Assembly: GCF_003288845.1 (NCBI RefSeq)
Contig: NZ_NHYN01000008.1
Location: 1 to 64,000, forward strand
Direction: 5' to 3'
Origin: Helicobacter monodelphidis
Lineage (GTDB): Bacteria > Campylobacterota > Campylobacteria > Campylobacterales > Helicobacteraceae
Length of the DNA stretch: 64,000 bases
In this document: piece by piece, positions 1-17,907 of the stretch
Layout: each line of letters opens with the position of its first letter
How positions within the stretch are numbered: the first letter of the stretch is position 1
Notes under the pieces: model-generated
The model's input: the letters and a program-made list of their open reading frames with translations, nothing else
What the model was told of the DNA's origin: nothing
Database searches by the model: none
Made by a program: the position numbers and the translations under genes

Positions 1-99
1 TGGAACGAAAAGACTTTTTGGATTGATGGATTTTTTGCTTGTAGTATAGGCGAAGCAAACCCTGAAACAATCAAGGCTTATATAGAGAATCAAGGATAG
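1..99 (+). mobile_element. IS200/IS605-type transposase TnpA, C-terminal fragment
   Basis: The window opens inside a plus-strand reading frame that ends at a TAG at 97-99. The visible 32 residues contain FWIDGFFACSIG and finish with YIENQG, the usual end of Y1-type (HUH) single-strand transposases of the IS200/IS605 family. The catalytic HUH and Tyr residues lie outside the window, so activity cannot be judged. A hairpin about 30 bases downstream fits the right end of such an element. It could also be a decayed copy. Confidence 0.75.
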
Positions 100-128
100 A
101 TTACTCGCTTATGCTCGTTGGCATTCAG

Positions 129-150
129 CCCAACCGCTAAAGCAGTTGGG
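129..150 (+). repeat. Right-end-like hairpin of the IS200/IS605 element
   Basis: CCCAACCGCT at 129-138 and AGCAGTTGGG at 141-150 form an imperfect hairpin (one mismatch, two-base loop). IS200/IS605 elements carry subterminal imperfect hairpins recognised by TnpA instead of terminal inverted repeats. The position just after the tnpA stop fits a right end. It also lies downstream of fusA on the opposite strand, so it may double as a weak terminator for the ribosomal operon. Confidence 0.55.
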
Positions 151-193
151 ATTTCTGCCTAAGTAGGTTTAAAGTTAGATATCGGAAAATTCA

Positions 194-2272
194 TTAACCT
201 TTTCGTTTTTCTGTGATCTCTTTAGCGATATTACCCGGAACTTCACCATAATGACTCATTTCCATAGTATATGTCCCGCGCCCTTGCGTTGCAGAACGCA
301 AATCTGTAGAATAGCCAAACATCTCAGCCAACGGAACAAACGCATTTACAACCTTCAAGCCGGAACGGTCATCCATAGAATTAATCTGCCCTCTCCGACG
401 ATTCAAATCACCAATCACATCACCCATATACTCTTCGGGCACTTCAACTTCAACTTTCATAATCGGCTCCAGAAGAACAGGACTTGCCTCTCTAGCTGCA
501 TCCTTGAACGCCATAGAACCCGCAATTTTAAATGCCATCTCAGAAGAATCCACTTCATGATAACTTCCATCATAAAGTGTAACTTTACAATCAACTACAG
601 GATAACCGGCTAAAACACCATTTTGCATCGCCTCAATAATTCCTTTATTAACAGCTGGGATATACTCTTTTGGAATTACACCGCCTTTAATTTCATCAAT
701 AAACTCATAACCTGCCCCTGCTTCTTGCGGTTCAAGCTTGATAAAGACATGTCCATACTGCCCTCGTCCACCAGACTGCTTTGCATACTTACATTCTTTA
801 TTAATGGTGCTACGAACAGTCTCCCTAAAAGCAACTTGAGGTTGTCCCACTTCAGCTTCCACCTTAAACTCACGTTTCATACGATCAACAATGATTTCAA
901 GATGCAATTCCCCCATACCTGAGATAATTGTCTGTCCACTCTCCTCATCTGTCTCAACTCGAAAACTTGGATCTTCTTCAGCAAGTTTCGAGAGTGCTAT
1001 ACTCATCTTTTCTTGATCGGCTTTCGTTTTTGGTTCAACTGCAATTGAAATGACTGGCTCTGGGAATTCCATTCTCTCTAGAATAACATGCTCTTTTTCA
1101 GAACAAAGTGTATCACCTGTAAGAGTATCTTTTAAGCCCACAAAGGCACAAATCTCACCTGCATAGATTTCCTTAATATCTTCGCGACGATTAGCGTGCA
1201 TTTTTAAAAGTCGCCCCACTCTCTCTTTCTTACCTTTTGTAGAATTATACACATAACTACCAGATTCAAGCTTACCACGATAAACGCGAACAAAAGTCAA
1301 TTGTCCCACGAACTGATCAGTCATAATCTTGAATGCAAGAGCAGCAAATTCTCCATCATCTGAAGATTCAACTAACACCTCAGATTCATCTTTGGGATTG
1401 ATACCTTTAATTTCCTCAACCTCTGTCGGAGCAGGAAGATACTCAACAACTGCATCAAGGAGCGTTTGTACACCTTTATTTTTAAAAGAAGATCCGCAAA
1501 GCATAGGAATAATAGACATAGAGTGGCAACCTATTTTAAGACCTCTTCTAATTTCTTCCTCGCTTAATTCTTCTCCTTCAAGATACTTCTCCATAAGCGA
1601 TTCATCTTGCTCTGCAGCAGCTTCAATCATTTTATTGCGATACTCTTCAGCTTTCTCTTTTAGTTCTCCCGGAATCTCTTCAATATCATATTGGGCACCC
1701 ATTGTCTCATCATTCCAAACAAAAGCTTTCATTGAAATTAAATCAACAACCCCTTTGAAAGTATCTTCCGCACCAATAGGAATTACAACGGGTACAGGAT
1801 TCGCTTTTAAACGATCCTTAATTTGAGATTCAACATTATAGAAGTTAGCACCAATCCTGTCCATCTTGTTCACAAAAACCATTCTTGGAACACCATATTT
1901 ATTGGCTTGCCTCCAAACAGTCTCGCTCTGTGGTTGGACACCACCCACAGAACAAAATACTGCCACCGCTCCATCAAGAACACGCATCGAACGTTCTACC
2001 TCAATCGTAAAATCCACGTGTCCTGGGGTGTCAATAATATTAATTTGATGATTATTCCAAAAACAGGTTGTTGCTGCAGAAGTAATCGTTATCCCACGTT
2101 CTTTTTCTTGCTCCATCCAGTCCATTGTTGCTGCACCATCGTGCACCTCACCAATTTTATGACTAACACCTGTATAGAATAGTATCCTCTCTGTTGTTGT
2201 TGTTTTTCCGGCATCAATGTGTGCTGCAATCCCTATATTACGAATCCTGCTTAAAGGTATTTTTCTTGACAT
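194..2272 (-). CDS. fusA: Elongation factor G
   Basis: A translational GTPase that moves tRNA and mRNA through the ribosome after peptide bond formation and helps recycle ribosomes. The product is 692 aa, the usual length. The P-loop [10 protein letters not shown] lies near residues 17-26, followed by DTPGHVDFT and NKMD. The EF-G-specific domains II-V follow. An upstream in-frame start adds six residues, but the ATG at 2272 is preceded by AGAGG at good spacing and gives the conserved [12 protein letters not shown] start. It is the last gene of the rpsL-rpsG-fusA unit. The tuf gene that often follows fusA lies about 13 kb away in the same cluster. Confidence 0.98.
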   Translation of the reverse strand: MSRKIPLSRIRNIGIAAHIDAGKTTTTERILFYTGVSHKIGEVHDGAATMDWMEQEKERGITITSAATTCFWNNHQINIIDTPGHVDFTIEVERSMRVLDGAVAVFCSVGGVQPQSETVWRQANKYGVPRMVFVNKMDRIGANFYNVESQIKDRLKANPVPVVIPIGAEDTFKGVVDLISMKAFVWNDETMGAQYDIEEIPGELKEKAEEYRNKMIEAAAEQDESLMEKYLEGEELSEEEIRRGLKIGCHSMSIIPMLCGSSFKNKGVQTLLDAVVEYLPAPTEVEEIKGINPKDESEVLVESSDDGEFAALAFKIMTDQFVGQLTFVRVYRGKLESGSYVYNSTKGKKERVGRLLKMHANRREDIKEIYAGEICAFVGLKDTLTGDTLCSEKEHVILERMEFPEPVISIAVEPKTKADQEKMSIALSKLAEEDPSFRVETDEESGQTIISGMGELHLEIIVDRMKREFKVEAEVGQPQVAFRETVRSTINKECKYAKQSGGRGQYGHVFIKLEPQEAGAGYEFIDEIKGGVIPKEYIPAVNKGIIEAMQNGVLAGYPVVDCKVTLYDGSYHEVDSSEMAFKIAGSMAFKDAAREASPVLLEPIMKVEVEVPEEYMGDVIGDLNRRRGQINSMDDRSGLKVVNAFVPLAEMFGYSTDLRSATQGRGTYTMEMSHYGEVPGNIAKEITEKRKG

Positions 2273-2283
2273 TTTATATACCT

Positions 2284-2766
<483 letters not shown>

Positions 2767-2777
2767 TTACTCTAAAA

Positions 2778-3158
2778 TTATTTTGTCGCTTTAGCTTTTT
2801 TAGCACCATATTTACTACGTGAAACTGTCCTTTTCGCAACCCCAGCAGTATCCAACGCACCACGAATAATATGATACTTCACGCCCGGTAAATCCTTAAC
2901 TCTTCCACCACGAATAAGCACAATAGAGTGTTCCTGTAAATTATGCCCCTCACCCGGAATATAACTGATCACTTCAAACTTGCTCGTAAGTTTAACTTTC
3001 GCCACTTTCCTTAAAGCCGAGTTAGGCTTTTTGGGTGTGGTTGTATAAACTCTAGTGCATACACCTCTTCTTTGAGGACAATCAACTAAAGCAGGAGATT
3101 TCGACTTCTTAATCGTCCGCTTTCTTTCCTTACGAATTAATTGGTTAATAGTTGGCAC
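2778..3158 (-). CDS. rpsL: 30S ribosomal protein S12
   Basis: Decoding-centre protein of the small subunit and the classical site of streptomycin-resistance mutations. The product is 126 aa with the conserved [15 protein letters not shown] stretch and HNLQEHS further on. The conserved loop lysines are the usual ones (PKKPNS). The start codon is GTG at 3156-3158, preceded by AAGGA. A TATAAT box about 55 bases upstream suggests a promoter for rpsL-rpsG-fusA in addition to readthrough from rpoBC. Confidence 0.98.
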   Translation of the reverse strand: MPTINQLIRKERKRTIKKSKSPALVDCPQRRGVCTRVYTTTPKKPNSALRKVAKVKLTSKFEVISYIPGEGHNLQEHSIVLIRGGRVKDLPGVKYHIIRGALDTAGVAKRTVSRSKYGAKKAKATK

Positions 3159-3185
3159 GACAATTCCTTATTTTTAATCTTATTG

Positions 3186-3219
3186 TTTGCATTTATGCAA
3201 AATATTACCGCTCATTATA
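3186..3219 (-). promoter_or_regulatory. Promoter -10 and small leader hairpin upstream of rpsL
   Basis: On the minus strand TATAAT occupies 3219-3214, placing transcription start near 3207 and a leader of about 50 nt. No good -35 is seen, as is usual in this group. The leader contains a perfect 7-bp inverted repeat, TTTGCAT / ATGCAAA (3186-3201). Its role, if any, is unknown. Confidence 0.5.
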
Positions 3220-3258
3220 CTACCCTTAAGCTTGTTTTTTACTTAACAAAACCCAACA

Positions 3259-11910
<8,652 letters not shown>

Positions 11911-11949
11911 TCAACCTCTTAATAAGTTTTAGAAGAAAGAAAATATAAA

Positions 11950-11967
11950 GGGGAAGTCTCCCTCCCC
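11950..11967 (-). terminator. Attenuator-like hairpin between rplL and rpoBC
   Basis: Read on the minus strand, GGGGA at 11967-11963 pairs with TCCCC at 11954-11950 across eight bases and is followed by the T-rich stretch TTTATATTTT. The stem is only 5 bp, so termination would be partial. The position matches the known partial terminator between rplL and rpoB in Escherichia coli, which sets the ratio of ribosomal protein to polymerase synthesis. Confidence 0.5.
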
Positions 11968-12003
11968 ACTAATATTTTAAAAAATTATTGTTCTTAGAGA
12001 TTT

Positions 12004-12381
12004 TTACTTAATCTCTACTTTTGCACCTGCCTCTTCAAGCTTTGCTTTTATCGCAGCAGCATCTTCCTTGCTTGCAGCCTCTTTAACAGTGTGAGGAGTT
12101 TTCTCTACTGCATCTTTTGCTTCTTTAAGTCCCAAACCTGTAATTTCACGTACAACTTTGATGACATTAATTTTCTTTTCTCCCGCATCAATAAGCACAA
12201 CATCAAACTCTGTTTTTTCTTCTGCTACCACTGCACCACCTGCACCACCTGCACCACCTGCAACAACAGTCGGTGCAGCTGAAACACCAAATTTTTCCTC
12301 AAATTCTTTTACGAGTTCTGAAAGCTCAAGAACAGACAAACCACCAATATACTCAAGTACATCTTGCTTAGTGATTGACAT
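12004..12381 (-). CDS. rplL: 50S ribosomal protein L7/L12
   Basis: Stalk protein, present in several copies per ribosome, which recruits translation factors and stimulates their GTPase. The product is 125 aa. An N-terminal dimerisation domain is followed by a Gly/Ala-rich hinge ([17 protein letters not shown], about residues 40-55) and the conserved C-terminal domain with [12 protein letters not shown]. It sits 19 bases behind rplJ, whose product anchors it to the ribosome. Confidence 0.98.
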   Translation of the reverse strand: MSITKQDVLEYIGGLSVLELSELVKEFEEKFGVSAAPTVVAGGAGGAGGAVVAEEKTEFDVVLIDAGEKKINVIKVVREITGLGLKEAKDAVEKTPHTVKEAASKEDAAAIKAKLEEAGAKVEIK

Positions 12382-12400
12382 AATAGACTCCTTTTATAAA

Positions 12401-12883
12401 TTAATTTTCTTCTTTCTGCTTTCTAAGATTATCTAAAGCAGTAACAAAATAACGTGCCGGCCCTGTCCAAACAGAAAGCAACATTCCCAAAAGCTCATCT
12501 CTTGAAGGCATTTTAGATACAAGCTCAATATGCTTTGTATCAACAACATTACCTTCAAAAAAGCCCATCTTAATTACAAACTTACCCGCTGAATTCTCTG
12601 CAAATTTGCTAATTGCTTTTGCGAGAGAAATTTGATCTTCTCCCCAAATAAAGATATTCGTATCACGGAATTCTAACCCATCAGCACCAGCATTCTTCAG
12701 AGCAATAGAAGCAAGTGTATTCTTAACAACCTGCACCTTAATGCCCAAAGGACGCACTGCTACACGGAAAGACTCCAGATCTTTTACGCTTAAACCTTTA
12801 TAATCGCATACCGCAATTGCATTTGACTCTTTAAATTCAATGGTCAATGACTCAATAATTTGAGTTTTTTCGCTTTTTGTCAT
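12401..12883 (-). CDS. rplJ: 50S ribosomal protein L10
   Basis: Base of the ribosomal stalk: it binds 23S rRNA and the L7/L12 dimers. The product is 160 aa, close to the family norm, and shows [16 protein letters not shown] and [11 protein letters not shown]. The gene is preceded by AAGGAGAAG and a structured leader of about 110 bases. The L10-L12 complex often represses its own operon through such a leader. Confidence 0.97.
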   Translation of the reverse strand: MTKSEKTQIIESLTIEFKESNAIAVCDYKGLSVKDLESFRVAVRPLGIKVQVVKNTLASIALKNAGADGLEFRDTNIFIWGEDQISLAKAISKFAENSAGKFVIKMGFFEGNVVDTKHIELVSKMPSRDELLGMLLSVWTGPARYFVTALDNLRKQKEEN

Positions 12884-12993
12884 TTGGTTCTTCTCCTTTC
12901 CGACAAATAACCTATTACAGGGGAAGAATTAAAATCCTTCATTAAGTGTCAGCCCCTATAGTCATCAGTCTAAGATAAACTCGAATCTCTCTT
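12884..12993 (-). promoter_or_regulatory. Candidate L10 leader RNA upstream of rplJ
   Basis: The rplA-rplJ gap of 110 bases can fold. On the minus strand AGGGG pairs with CCCCT, enclosing a GAAG...CTTC hairpin, with a CTGACACTTAATGAAG segment that could form an internal loop or kink turn. Position and general shape match the autoregulatory L10 leader of other bacteria. No covariance model could be run, so this is an inference from location and pairing. Confidence 0.45.
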
Positions 12994-13698
12994 TCAACGT
13001 AAATCCATTAACTCTTGTGCATCGAGCTCTAAAGAGGGACTCATTGTCAAAGAAATAGCCGCATGGCGGATGTACTTCCCTTTTGTAGATGCGGGTTTTA
13101 ACCGATTGATAACTCTCACAAGTTCTTCTAGATTACCCCTAATTTTATCCTCGCTAAAACTTGCTTTTCCGATTGGGGCATGAATATTACCCTTCTTATC
13201 AACACGAAAATTCACTTGTCCACTTTTGACATTTTCAATAGCCTTCACAACATCAGCTGTCACTGTTCCTGTTTTCGGATTCGGCATTAGCCCCTTTGGT
13301 CCTAAGATACGTCCAACCTTACCCACTAAAGCCATCATATCAGGCGTAGCAATAACAATATCAAAATTAATATTACCTGCCTTAATCTCATCAGCCAAGT
13401 CATCAGAACCAACAATATCAGCCCCAGCATTCTTAGCCTCATCCGCCTTAATGCCTTTTGCAAAAACTGCTACACGCACCTGCTTACCTGTCCCATGCGG
13501 TAATACAACTGCTCCACGAATCATTTGGTCTGCATGTCGCGGGTCAACCCCTAACTTCAACGCTACCTCCACCGTCTCATCAAACTTTGCCGAAACAAGA
13601 CTTTTAATCGTTGTAGATGCGGTTGTAATATCGTATATTTTGCTTGTATCAACCTTTTCCAACAAGGTTTTCATTCTTTTAGTCATTTTTTTTGCCAT
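12994..13698 (-). CDS. rplA: 50S ribosomal protein L1
   Basis: L1-stalk protein that controls release of E-site tRNA; in many bacteria it also represses the rplK-rplA mRNA. The product is 234 aa with [20 protein letters not shown] and [18 protein letters not shown] four codons upstream is possible, but GGAG at good spacing favours the ATG at 13698 (MAKKMTKRM). It follows rplK by about 23 bases. Confidence 0.97.
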   Translation of the reverse strand: MAKKMTKRMKTLLEKVDTSKIYDITTASTTIKSLVSAKFDETVEVALKLGVDPRHADQMIRGAVVLPHGTGKQVRVAVFAKGIKADEAKNAGADIVGSDDLADEIKAGNINFDIVIATPDMMALVGKVGRILGPKGLMPNPKTGTVTADVVKAIENVKSGQVNFRVDKKGNIHAPIGKASFSEDKIRGNLEELVRVINRLKPASTKGKYIRHAAISLTMSPSLELDAQELMDLR

Positions 13699-13721
13699 TG
13701 TATACTCCAACTTTTTTTGCG

Positions 13722-14147
13722 TTAATCTACAATTTCAACACCCATACTGCGTGCACTACCCTCAACCGTCTTGATAGCTCCCTCAACATCTTTTGCATTC
13801 AAATCGTCCATTTTAGTTTTCGCAATTTCTAAAACTTGCATCCTAGTCAATTTGGCAATCTTATTTTTTAACGGATTATCAGAACCCTTTTGAATACCTG
13901 CCGCCTTTTTTATTAAGTCGGTTACCGGTGGCTTTTTTGTGACAAAAGTAAAACTTTTATCTTGATAAACAGTAATGATAACAGGAATGTTAAAATTTCC
14001 CATATCTTTTGTCTTCTCATTAAAAGCCTTGCAAAATTCCATAATATTCACACCTCTTTGACCCAAAGCGGGTCCGACAGGTGGAGAAGGATTTGCTTTG
14101 CCTGCTGGAATCTGGAGCTTTAGCTCTCCGACAATTTTTTTTGCCAT
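13722..14147 (-). CDS. rplK: 50S ribosomal protein L11
   Basis: Forms the GTPase-associated centre with 23S rRNA, the thiostrepton-binding site, and takes part in RelA activation. The product is 141 aa with the N-terminal [20 protein letters not shown] signature and the C-terminal rRNA-binding domain. It lies 21 bases behind nusG and couples to rplA. Confidence 0.98.
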   Translation of the reverse strand: MAKKIVGELKLQIPAGKANPSPPVGPALGQRGVNIMEFCKAFNEKTKDMGNFNIPVIITVYQDKSFTFVTKKPPVTDLIKKAAGIQKGSDNPLKNKIAKLTRMQVLEIAKTKMDDLNAKDVEGAIKTVEGSARSMGVEIVD

Positions 14148-14168
14148 ACGCCTTTCCTTTATAGTGAT

Positions 14169-14699
14169 TTAAACAATTTTCTCAACTTGAGAATAAAGAA
14201 TTTCAATAGGAGTGCTCCGCCCGAAAATAGATACATTCACCTTAAGCTTTCGATGCTCCATATCATACTCTTCAACTGTTCCCGTAAAATTAACAAAAGG
14301 ACCCTCAATAATCCTTACAACCTCGCCTGCCTCAAAGAATACCTTCGGTCTTGGTGCCGCACGATTATGGACTTTTTCCAAAATTACATTAATATCTGCC
14401 TCACCCAATGGTGTAGGTTTTTTAGCCTCACCAATAAATCTCCCAACCCTCGGTAGAGATTGTATCTTATGCCATAGTTCCGTATCAAGATCAACCTTTA
14501 CAAAAACATAGCCCGGATACAAACTACGTGGAATAACTCTTTTCTTGTTATTTTTAATTTCAATAATATCCTCTGTCGGAACAACAATTTGTTCAACACG
14601 ATTGGCAATCTTGTATTCTTCCACAAGATGTTCAATTGCTTTCTTGACAGTCTGTTCACTCCCAGAGTAAGTCTGAATCGCATACCAAGCAAGAGACAT
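14169..14699 (-). CDS. nusG: Transcription elongation/antitermination factor NusG
   Basis: Binds the RNA polymerase clamp through its NGN domain and couples polymerase to Rho or the ribosome through its KOW domain. The product is 176 aa. It shows WYAIQTYSGSEQ at the start, SLYPGYVFVK in the NGN domain, and GPFVNFTGTV in the KOW motif. A longer frame reaches back through secE in another frame; the ATG at 14699, with GGAG upstream, is the family start. It sits 16 bases after secE. Confidence 0.97.
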   Translation of the reverse strand: MSLAWYAIQTYSGSEQTVKKAIEHLVEEYKIANRVEQIVVPTEDIIEIKNNKKRVIPRSLYPGYVFVKVDLDTELWHKIQSLPRVGRFIGEAKKPTPLGEADINVILEKVHNRAAPRPKVFFEAGEVVRIIEGPFVNFTGTVEEYDMEHRKLKVNVSIFGRSTPIEILYSQVEKIV

Positions 14700-14715
14700 T
14701 AACTTTTCTCCTTTC

Positions 14716-14916
14716 TCATACAACAGCAGAAACAATAAAAGCCAATATTGAATCAACCAATGCCAAAAAAAGAGTGACGACACTAACTACCACAATAACA
14801 GAGATTGCTGCATTTCTAACAGAACCCACACCAGAATCATCACCTGCCCAAGTAGGAAATAAAACCTTGTTTAGTTCTTCTTTTGAATGTCTGTAATAGT
14901 TTATCATTTTTTTCAT
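14716..14916 (-). CDS. secE: Preprotein translocase subunit SecE
   Basis: Small essential subunit of the SecYEG channel in the inner membrane. The product is 66 aa. A short amphipathic N-terminal part (YYRHSKEELNKVLFP) is followed by one hydrophobic segment at about residues 35-62. Single-membrane-span SecE is the normal form outside the enterics. The position before nusG is diagnostic. The start may instead be the fourth codon (also ATG); no strong ribosome site is seen for either. Confidence 0.93.
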   Translation of the reverse strand: MKKMINYYRHSKEELNKVLFPTWAGDDSGVGSVRNAAISVIVVVSVVTLFLALVDSILAFIVSAVV

Positions 14917-14951
14917 TAGTTATCACTTTAATTATTTTTATCTTTCAGAGA

Positions 14952-15028
14952 TGGCAGGCCAGGAGGGACTCGAACCCCCAACATTCGGTTTTGGAGACCG
15001 ACGCTCTACCAATTAGAGCTACTGACCC
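14952..15028 (-). tRNA. trnW: tRNA-Trp (CCA anticodon)
   Basis: On the minus strand the gene starts GGGTCAG at 15028, has D-stem GCTC/GAGC, anticodon arm TCGGT-CTCCAAA-ACCGA (anticodon CCA), TTCGAGT T-loop region, and ends CTGGCCT-G-CCA with the CCA encoded. It lies between rpmG and secE, the same place as in many proteobacteria. Confidence 0.97.
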
Positions 15029-15062
15029 TTACGACCGCATAAGCACCGCCCACTTCTTTGAA

Positions 15063-15088
15063 TTTAAGGGGGACATCTCCCCCTTAAA
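15063..15088 (-). terminator. Strong hairpin between rpmG and tRNA-Trp
   Basis: TTTAAGGGGGA at 15063-15073 and TCCCCCTTAAA at 15078-15088 form a perfect 11-bp stem with a four-base loop. The downstream minus-strand sequence has no real U run. It may act as a partial terminator, an RNase processing site that frees the tRNA, or a 3' stabiliser of the tuf-rpmG message. Confidence 0.55.
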
Positions 15089-15097
15089 AGGTGTAAG

Positions 15098-15256
15098 CTA
15101 ACTCTTCAATTTAACTTCTTTATGAACAGTATGCTTATTTAAACGAGGGCAGAACTTCTTGAGCTCCAATTTCTCTGTTTGCGTTTTAGCGTTCTTTGTG
15201 GTAGTATAGTTAATATCACCACATTCTGAACATTTTAGTCCAATCTTCACTTTCAT
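15098..15256 (-). CDS. rpmG: 50S ribosomal protein L33
   Basis: Small 52-aa large-subunit protein near the E site. Reading back from the ATG at 15256 gives [17 protein letters not shown] and ends in HKEVKLKS. Cysteines at 9 and 12 (CSEC) and one at 36 (FCPRLNKH) suggest a zinc-ribbon relic with one ligand missing. It lies 41 bases after tuf and before tRNA-Trp. Confidence 0.96.
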   Translation of the reverse strand: MKVKIGLKCSECGDINYTTTKNAKTQTEKLELKKFCPRLNKHTVHKEVKLKS

Positions 15257-15296
15257 CTTTACCTAACTCCAGAATTCTCATTAACTCTAAGTGACA

Positions 15297-16496
15297 TTAT
15301 TGAATAATGTTTGTTACAACACCTGCACCTACGGTTTTACCACCCTCACGAATCGCAAAACGAGTCTCTTTTTCAAGAGCAATAGGAGCAATTAATTCAA
15401 CAGTAATTTTCACATTATCACCAGGCATAACCATTTCTGTTCCTGCAGGAAGTGCAATAGAGCCTGTTACATCTGTTGTTCTTACATAGAATTGTGGACG
15501 ATAACCATTCAAGAATGGTGTATGTCGTCCGCCCTCATCTTTTGAAAGAATATAAACCTCTGCTTCAAATTTTGTATGAGGTGTAATCGACCCTACTTTG
15601 CAAAGAACCATACCTCTTTCCACTTCTTCCTTTTTTGTTCCTCTTAAAAGAATACCTACATTATGTCCCGCTTGACCTTCCTGTAATTCCTTACGGAACA
15701 TCTCAACACCTGTTACAGTTGTCTTTTGAGTATCATGGATACCCACAATTTCCACCTCATCACCAACTTTTACAATGCCTCTTTCAATTCTTCCTGTCAC
15801 AACAGTTCCACGACCAGCGATTGAAAAAACATCCTCGATAGGCATCAAAAAGGGCTTATCGGTATCTCTTTGTGGAGTTGGAATATAAGTGTCCACTTCT
15901 GCCATTAATTTAAGAATCTTATCACTCCACTCACCTAGATTACCTGTTTTTGCCTCCTCAAGTGCTTTGAGTGCTGACCCCGCAATAATAGGGGTATCAT
16001 CTCCTGGAAACTCATACTGACTCAAAAGTTCACGCACTTCCATTTCTACAAGTTCTAAAAGCTCTGCATCATCAACCATATCCTCTTTATTCAAGAAAAC
16101 AACAATAAAAGGAACACCTACTTGCTTGGAAAGAAGAATATGTTCTCTTGTTTGTGGCATAGGACCATCAGCAGCAGACACAACAAGAATTGCACCATCC
16201 ATCTGTGCAGCACCTGTAATCATATTTTTAACATAGTCGGCGTGTCCAGGACAATCCACATGTGCATAGTGGCGATTCTCTGTCTCATATTCAATATGAG
16301 AAGTTGCAATCGTAATCCCTCTCTCTTTCTCCTCTGGAGCATTATCAATATTATCATAATCTTTAAGCTCCGCTAAACCTTTAACTGAAAGAACAGCCGA
16401 AATAGCAGCACTAAGGGTAGTTTTACCATGATCGACATGTCCAATTGTTCCTATATTGACATGGGGCTTTGTACTTTCAAATTTTTCCTTAGCCAT
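15297..16496 (-). CDS. tuf: Elongation factor Tu
   Basis: Delivers aminoacyl-tRNA to the ribosomal A site as a GTP complex. The product is 399 aa with P-loop [10 protein letters not shown] (about 18-27), [20 protein letters not shown], and NKEDMVDD. Domains II and III follow, with [13 protein letters not shown]. It lies just after four tRNA genes on the same strand, the tufB arrangement. No second tuf copy is in the window. Confidence 0.98.
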   Translation of the reverse strand: MAKEKFESTKPHVNIGTIGHVDHGKTTLSAAISAVLSVKGLAELKDYDNIDNAPEEKERGITIATSHIEYETENRHYAHVDCPGHADYVKNMITGAAQMDGAILVVSAADGPMPQTREHILLSKQVGVPFIVVFLNKEDMVDDAELLELVEMEVRELLSQYEFPGDDTPIIAGSALKALEEAKTGNLGEWSDKILKLMAEVDTYIPTPQRDTDKPFLMPIEDVFSIAGRGTVVTGRIERGIVKVGDEVEIVGIHDTQKTTVTGVEMFRKELQEGQAGHNVGILLRGTKKEEVERGMVLCKVGSITPHTKFEAEVYILSKDEGGRHTPFLNGYRPQFYVRTTDVTGSIALPAGTEMVMPGDNVKITVELIAPIALEKETRFAIREGGKTVGAGVVTNIIQ

Positions 16497-16586
16497 TTCT
16501 AATCTCCTAATTCAAATTAAAATTATGCACCAAAGCACACAACAAACGCTAAAATAAAATGTGATCGACATCACAAACGCATAAAC

Positions 16587-16661
16587 TGGAGCCCATAGGC
16601 GGGATTGAACCGCCGACCTCTTCCTTACCAAGGAAGTGCTCTGCCACTGAGCTATATGGGC
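16587..16661 (-). tRNA. trnT: tRNA-Thr (GGT anticodon)
   Basis: Minus strand: begins GCCCATA, D-stem GCTC/GAGC, anticodon arm CTTCC-TTGGTAA-GGAAG (anticodon GGT), T-arm GGCGG-TTCAATC-CCGCC, ends TATGGGC-T-CCA. It is the last of four tRNAs before tuf. Confidence 0.97.
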
Positions 16662-16738
16662 ACAGTAAACCTAAACAACCATAAAAGTAGAATAATGAGG
16701 AACCAATTTAACGAAGCAATCAGCTCCCAGAGGTATTA

Positions 16739-16815
16739 TGGAGCGGGAAACGGGGCTCGAACCCGCGACCCTCAGCTTGGAAGGCTGATGCTCTAGCCAA
16801 CTGAGCTACTCCCGC
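16739..16815 (-). tRNA. trnG: tRNA-Gly (TCC anticodon)
   Basis: Minus strand: begins GCGGGAG, anticodon arm TCAGC-CTTCCAA-GCTGA (anticodon TCC), T-loop TTCGAGC, ends with encoded CCA. It reads codons GGA and GGG. Confidence 0.97.
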
Positions 16816-16845
16816 ACACTACCAGCGTATAAGCCACCCTATTCA

Positions 16846-16930
16846 TGGTGGTGGGACGTGGATTCGAACCACGGAAGACAAAGTCAGTAGATTTACAGTC
16901 TACCCTCGTTGGCCACTTGAGTATCCCACC
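16846..16930 (-). tRNA. trnY: tRNA-Tyr (GTA anticodon)
   Basis: Minus strand: begins GGTGGGA, anticodon arm GTAGA-CTGTAAA-TCTAC (anticodon GTA), has the long variable arm typical of tRNA-Tyr, and ends TCCCACC-A-CCA. Total 85 bases. Confidence 0.97.
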
Positions 16931-16983
16931 CTTGCTTATAGCTCTATTACTGGTCAAACACTGAACAAAATTAATAAATAAAA

Positions 16984-17059
16984 TGGAGCTGGTAAAGGGA
17001 CTTGAACCCCCGGCCTGCTGCTTACAAGGCAGCTGCTCTACCAACTGAGCTACACCAGC
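16984..17059 (-). tRNA. trnT: tRNA-Thr (TGT anticodon)
   Basis: Minus strand: begins GCTGGTG, D-stem GCTC/GAGC, anticodon arm GCTGC-CTTGTAA-GCAGC (anticodon TGT), T-loop TTCAAGT, ends with encoded CCA. It is the first gene behind the consensus promoter. Confidence 0.97.
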
Positions 17060-17090
17060 AAATCATCGAAATAAATTGAATTGAGGTAGA

Positions 17091-17119
17091 ATTATACAGA
17101 TTTTTTTTTGAGTTGTCAA
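17091..17119 (-). promoter_or_regulatory. Perfect consensus sigma70 promoter of the tRNA-tuf cluster
   Basis: On the minus strand TTGACA (17119-17114) is followed after exactly 17 bases by TATAAT (17096-17091). The first tRNA begins about 32 bases further on. The spacer holds nine consecutive A residues. A perfect -35 is rare in this group, where -35 boxes are usually absent, and fits a very strong stable-RNA and translation-factor promoter. Confidence 0.85.
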
Positions 17120-17136
17120 TATATTCTTTAAGAAAA

Positions 17137-17907
17137 TTACAAAATTTCTTTTAAATATGGATTAATGCGAAGTTTGTGATTAATGTCAATCGGCTTAATT
17201 CTTCTTTGCTTGAAATTTTCGATAGGTCGAAGCGTCAAACAAGAAGAGGGTTTATGACTCGCATCCAAATGGAAAATTTTATAACTATAAAATCCATTTA
17301 AAAAAGCCGTATAATAGACATTAGAAGCTTGTGAATAAGTTGTAATGATTCCGTTTGGCTTAAGAAGTTTTGCAAGAATATGAAAATGCTTCATATTCCA
17401 TAATTCAGGATTCTTCTTTGGGCTAAAAGGATCTTGGTGGATTATATCAATCTTACCAGCAAAACAATCAATAAGTCCTCCCAAATATTCTATTGCGTCT
17501 CCACAATATAGCTGAATATCTATCTTATCTGAAATAAATCTTCTCTTTTGCAACAAAGTCTCTAAAATAAACAGGAAAGGTTTTAAATCATCGGGATAAG
17601 GAATTGTAGGCAATCTTTTTAAAAGTTCAAAATCCTTTTCGGGAGTGAATATTTGAACCTTACCTGCAAAGTTTAGTTTTGTATATTCTAGCACAGAACA
17701 AAGAGTGTTATAACCCAAGCCAAAACAAATATCGATAATCCGCACAACAGGTAAATAAAGCAAATCTTCCTTTAAATCAATCGGTGGACGAATATGTTTA
17801 CGCAAAGTCTCACTCAATGCACCTTCAGTAATACAATGATAAGATTCAGCATAAGCTTCATTAAAAAGGGTATACGAAAAATCTCCCCCTATAACTGGCC
17901 GATACAC
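17137..17907 (-). CDS. MnmC N-domain-like tRNA methyltransferase (MnmD type)
   Basis: A 256-aa SAM-dependent methyltransferase. It shows a glycine-rich SAM site IDICFGLGYNTL (about 58-69), HQDPFSPKKNPELW, and a C-terminal SCLTLRPI stretch. These match the methyltransferase half of MnmC, which makes the final methylation of mnm5(s2)U34 in tRNA. The FAD-dependent half of bifunctional MnmC is absent, so it would act on an already formed nm5 group. The start is a GTG directly after the TAG of the upstream radical SAM gene, implying translational coupling. Substrate assignment is by family only. Confidence 0.75.
   Translation of the reverse strand: MYRPVIGGDFSYTLFNEAYAESYHCITEGALSETLRKHIRPPIDLKEDLLYLPVVRIIDICFGLGYNTLCSVLEYTKLNFAGKVQIFTPEKDFELLKRLPTIPYPDDLKPFLFILETLLQKRRFISDKIDIQLYCGDAIEYLGGLIDCFAGKIDIIHQDPFSPKKNPELWNMKHFHILAKLLKPNGIITTYSQASNVYYTAFLNGFYSYKIFHLDASHKPSSCLTLRPIENFKQRRIKPIDINHKLRINPYLKEIL

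Noticed and set aside
1329-1826. 165-codon Ser-rich plus-strand frame inside fusA
   Set aside because: Antisense shadow of a certain gene, with no motif or ribosome site.
12158-12436. Plus-strand Pro/Ala-rich frame over rplL
   Set aside because: It is the complement of the Gly/Ala hinge of L7/L12; rplL is certain on the other strand.
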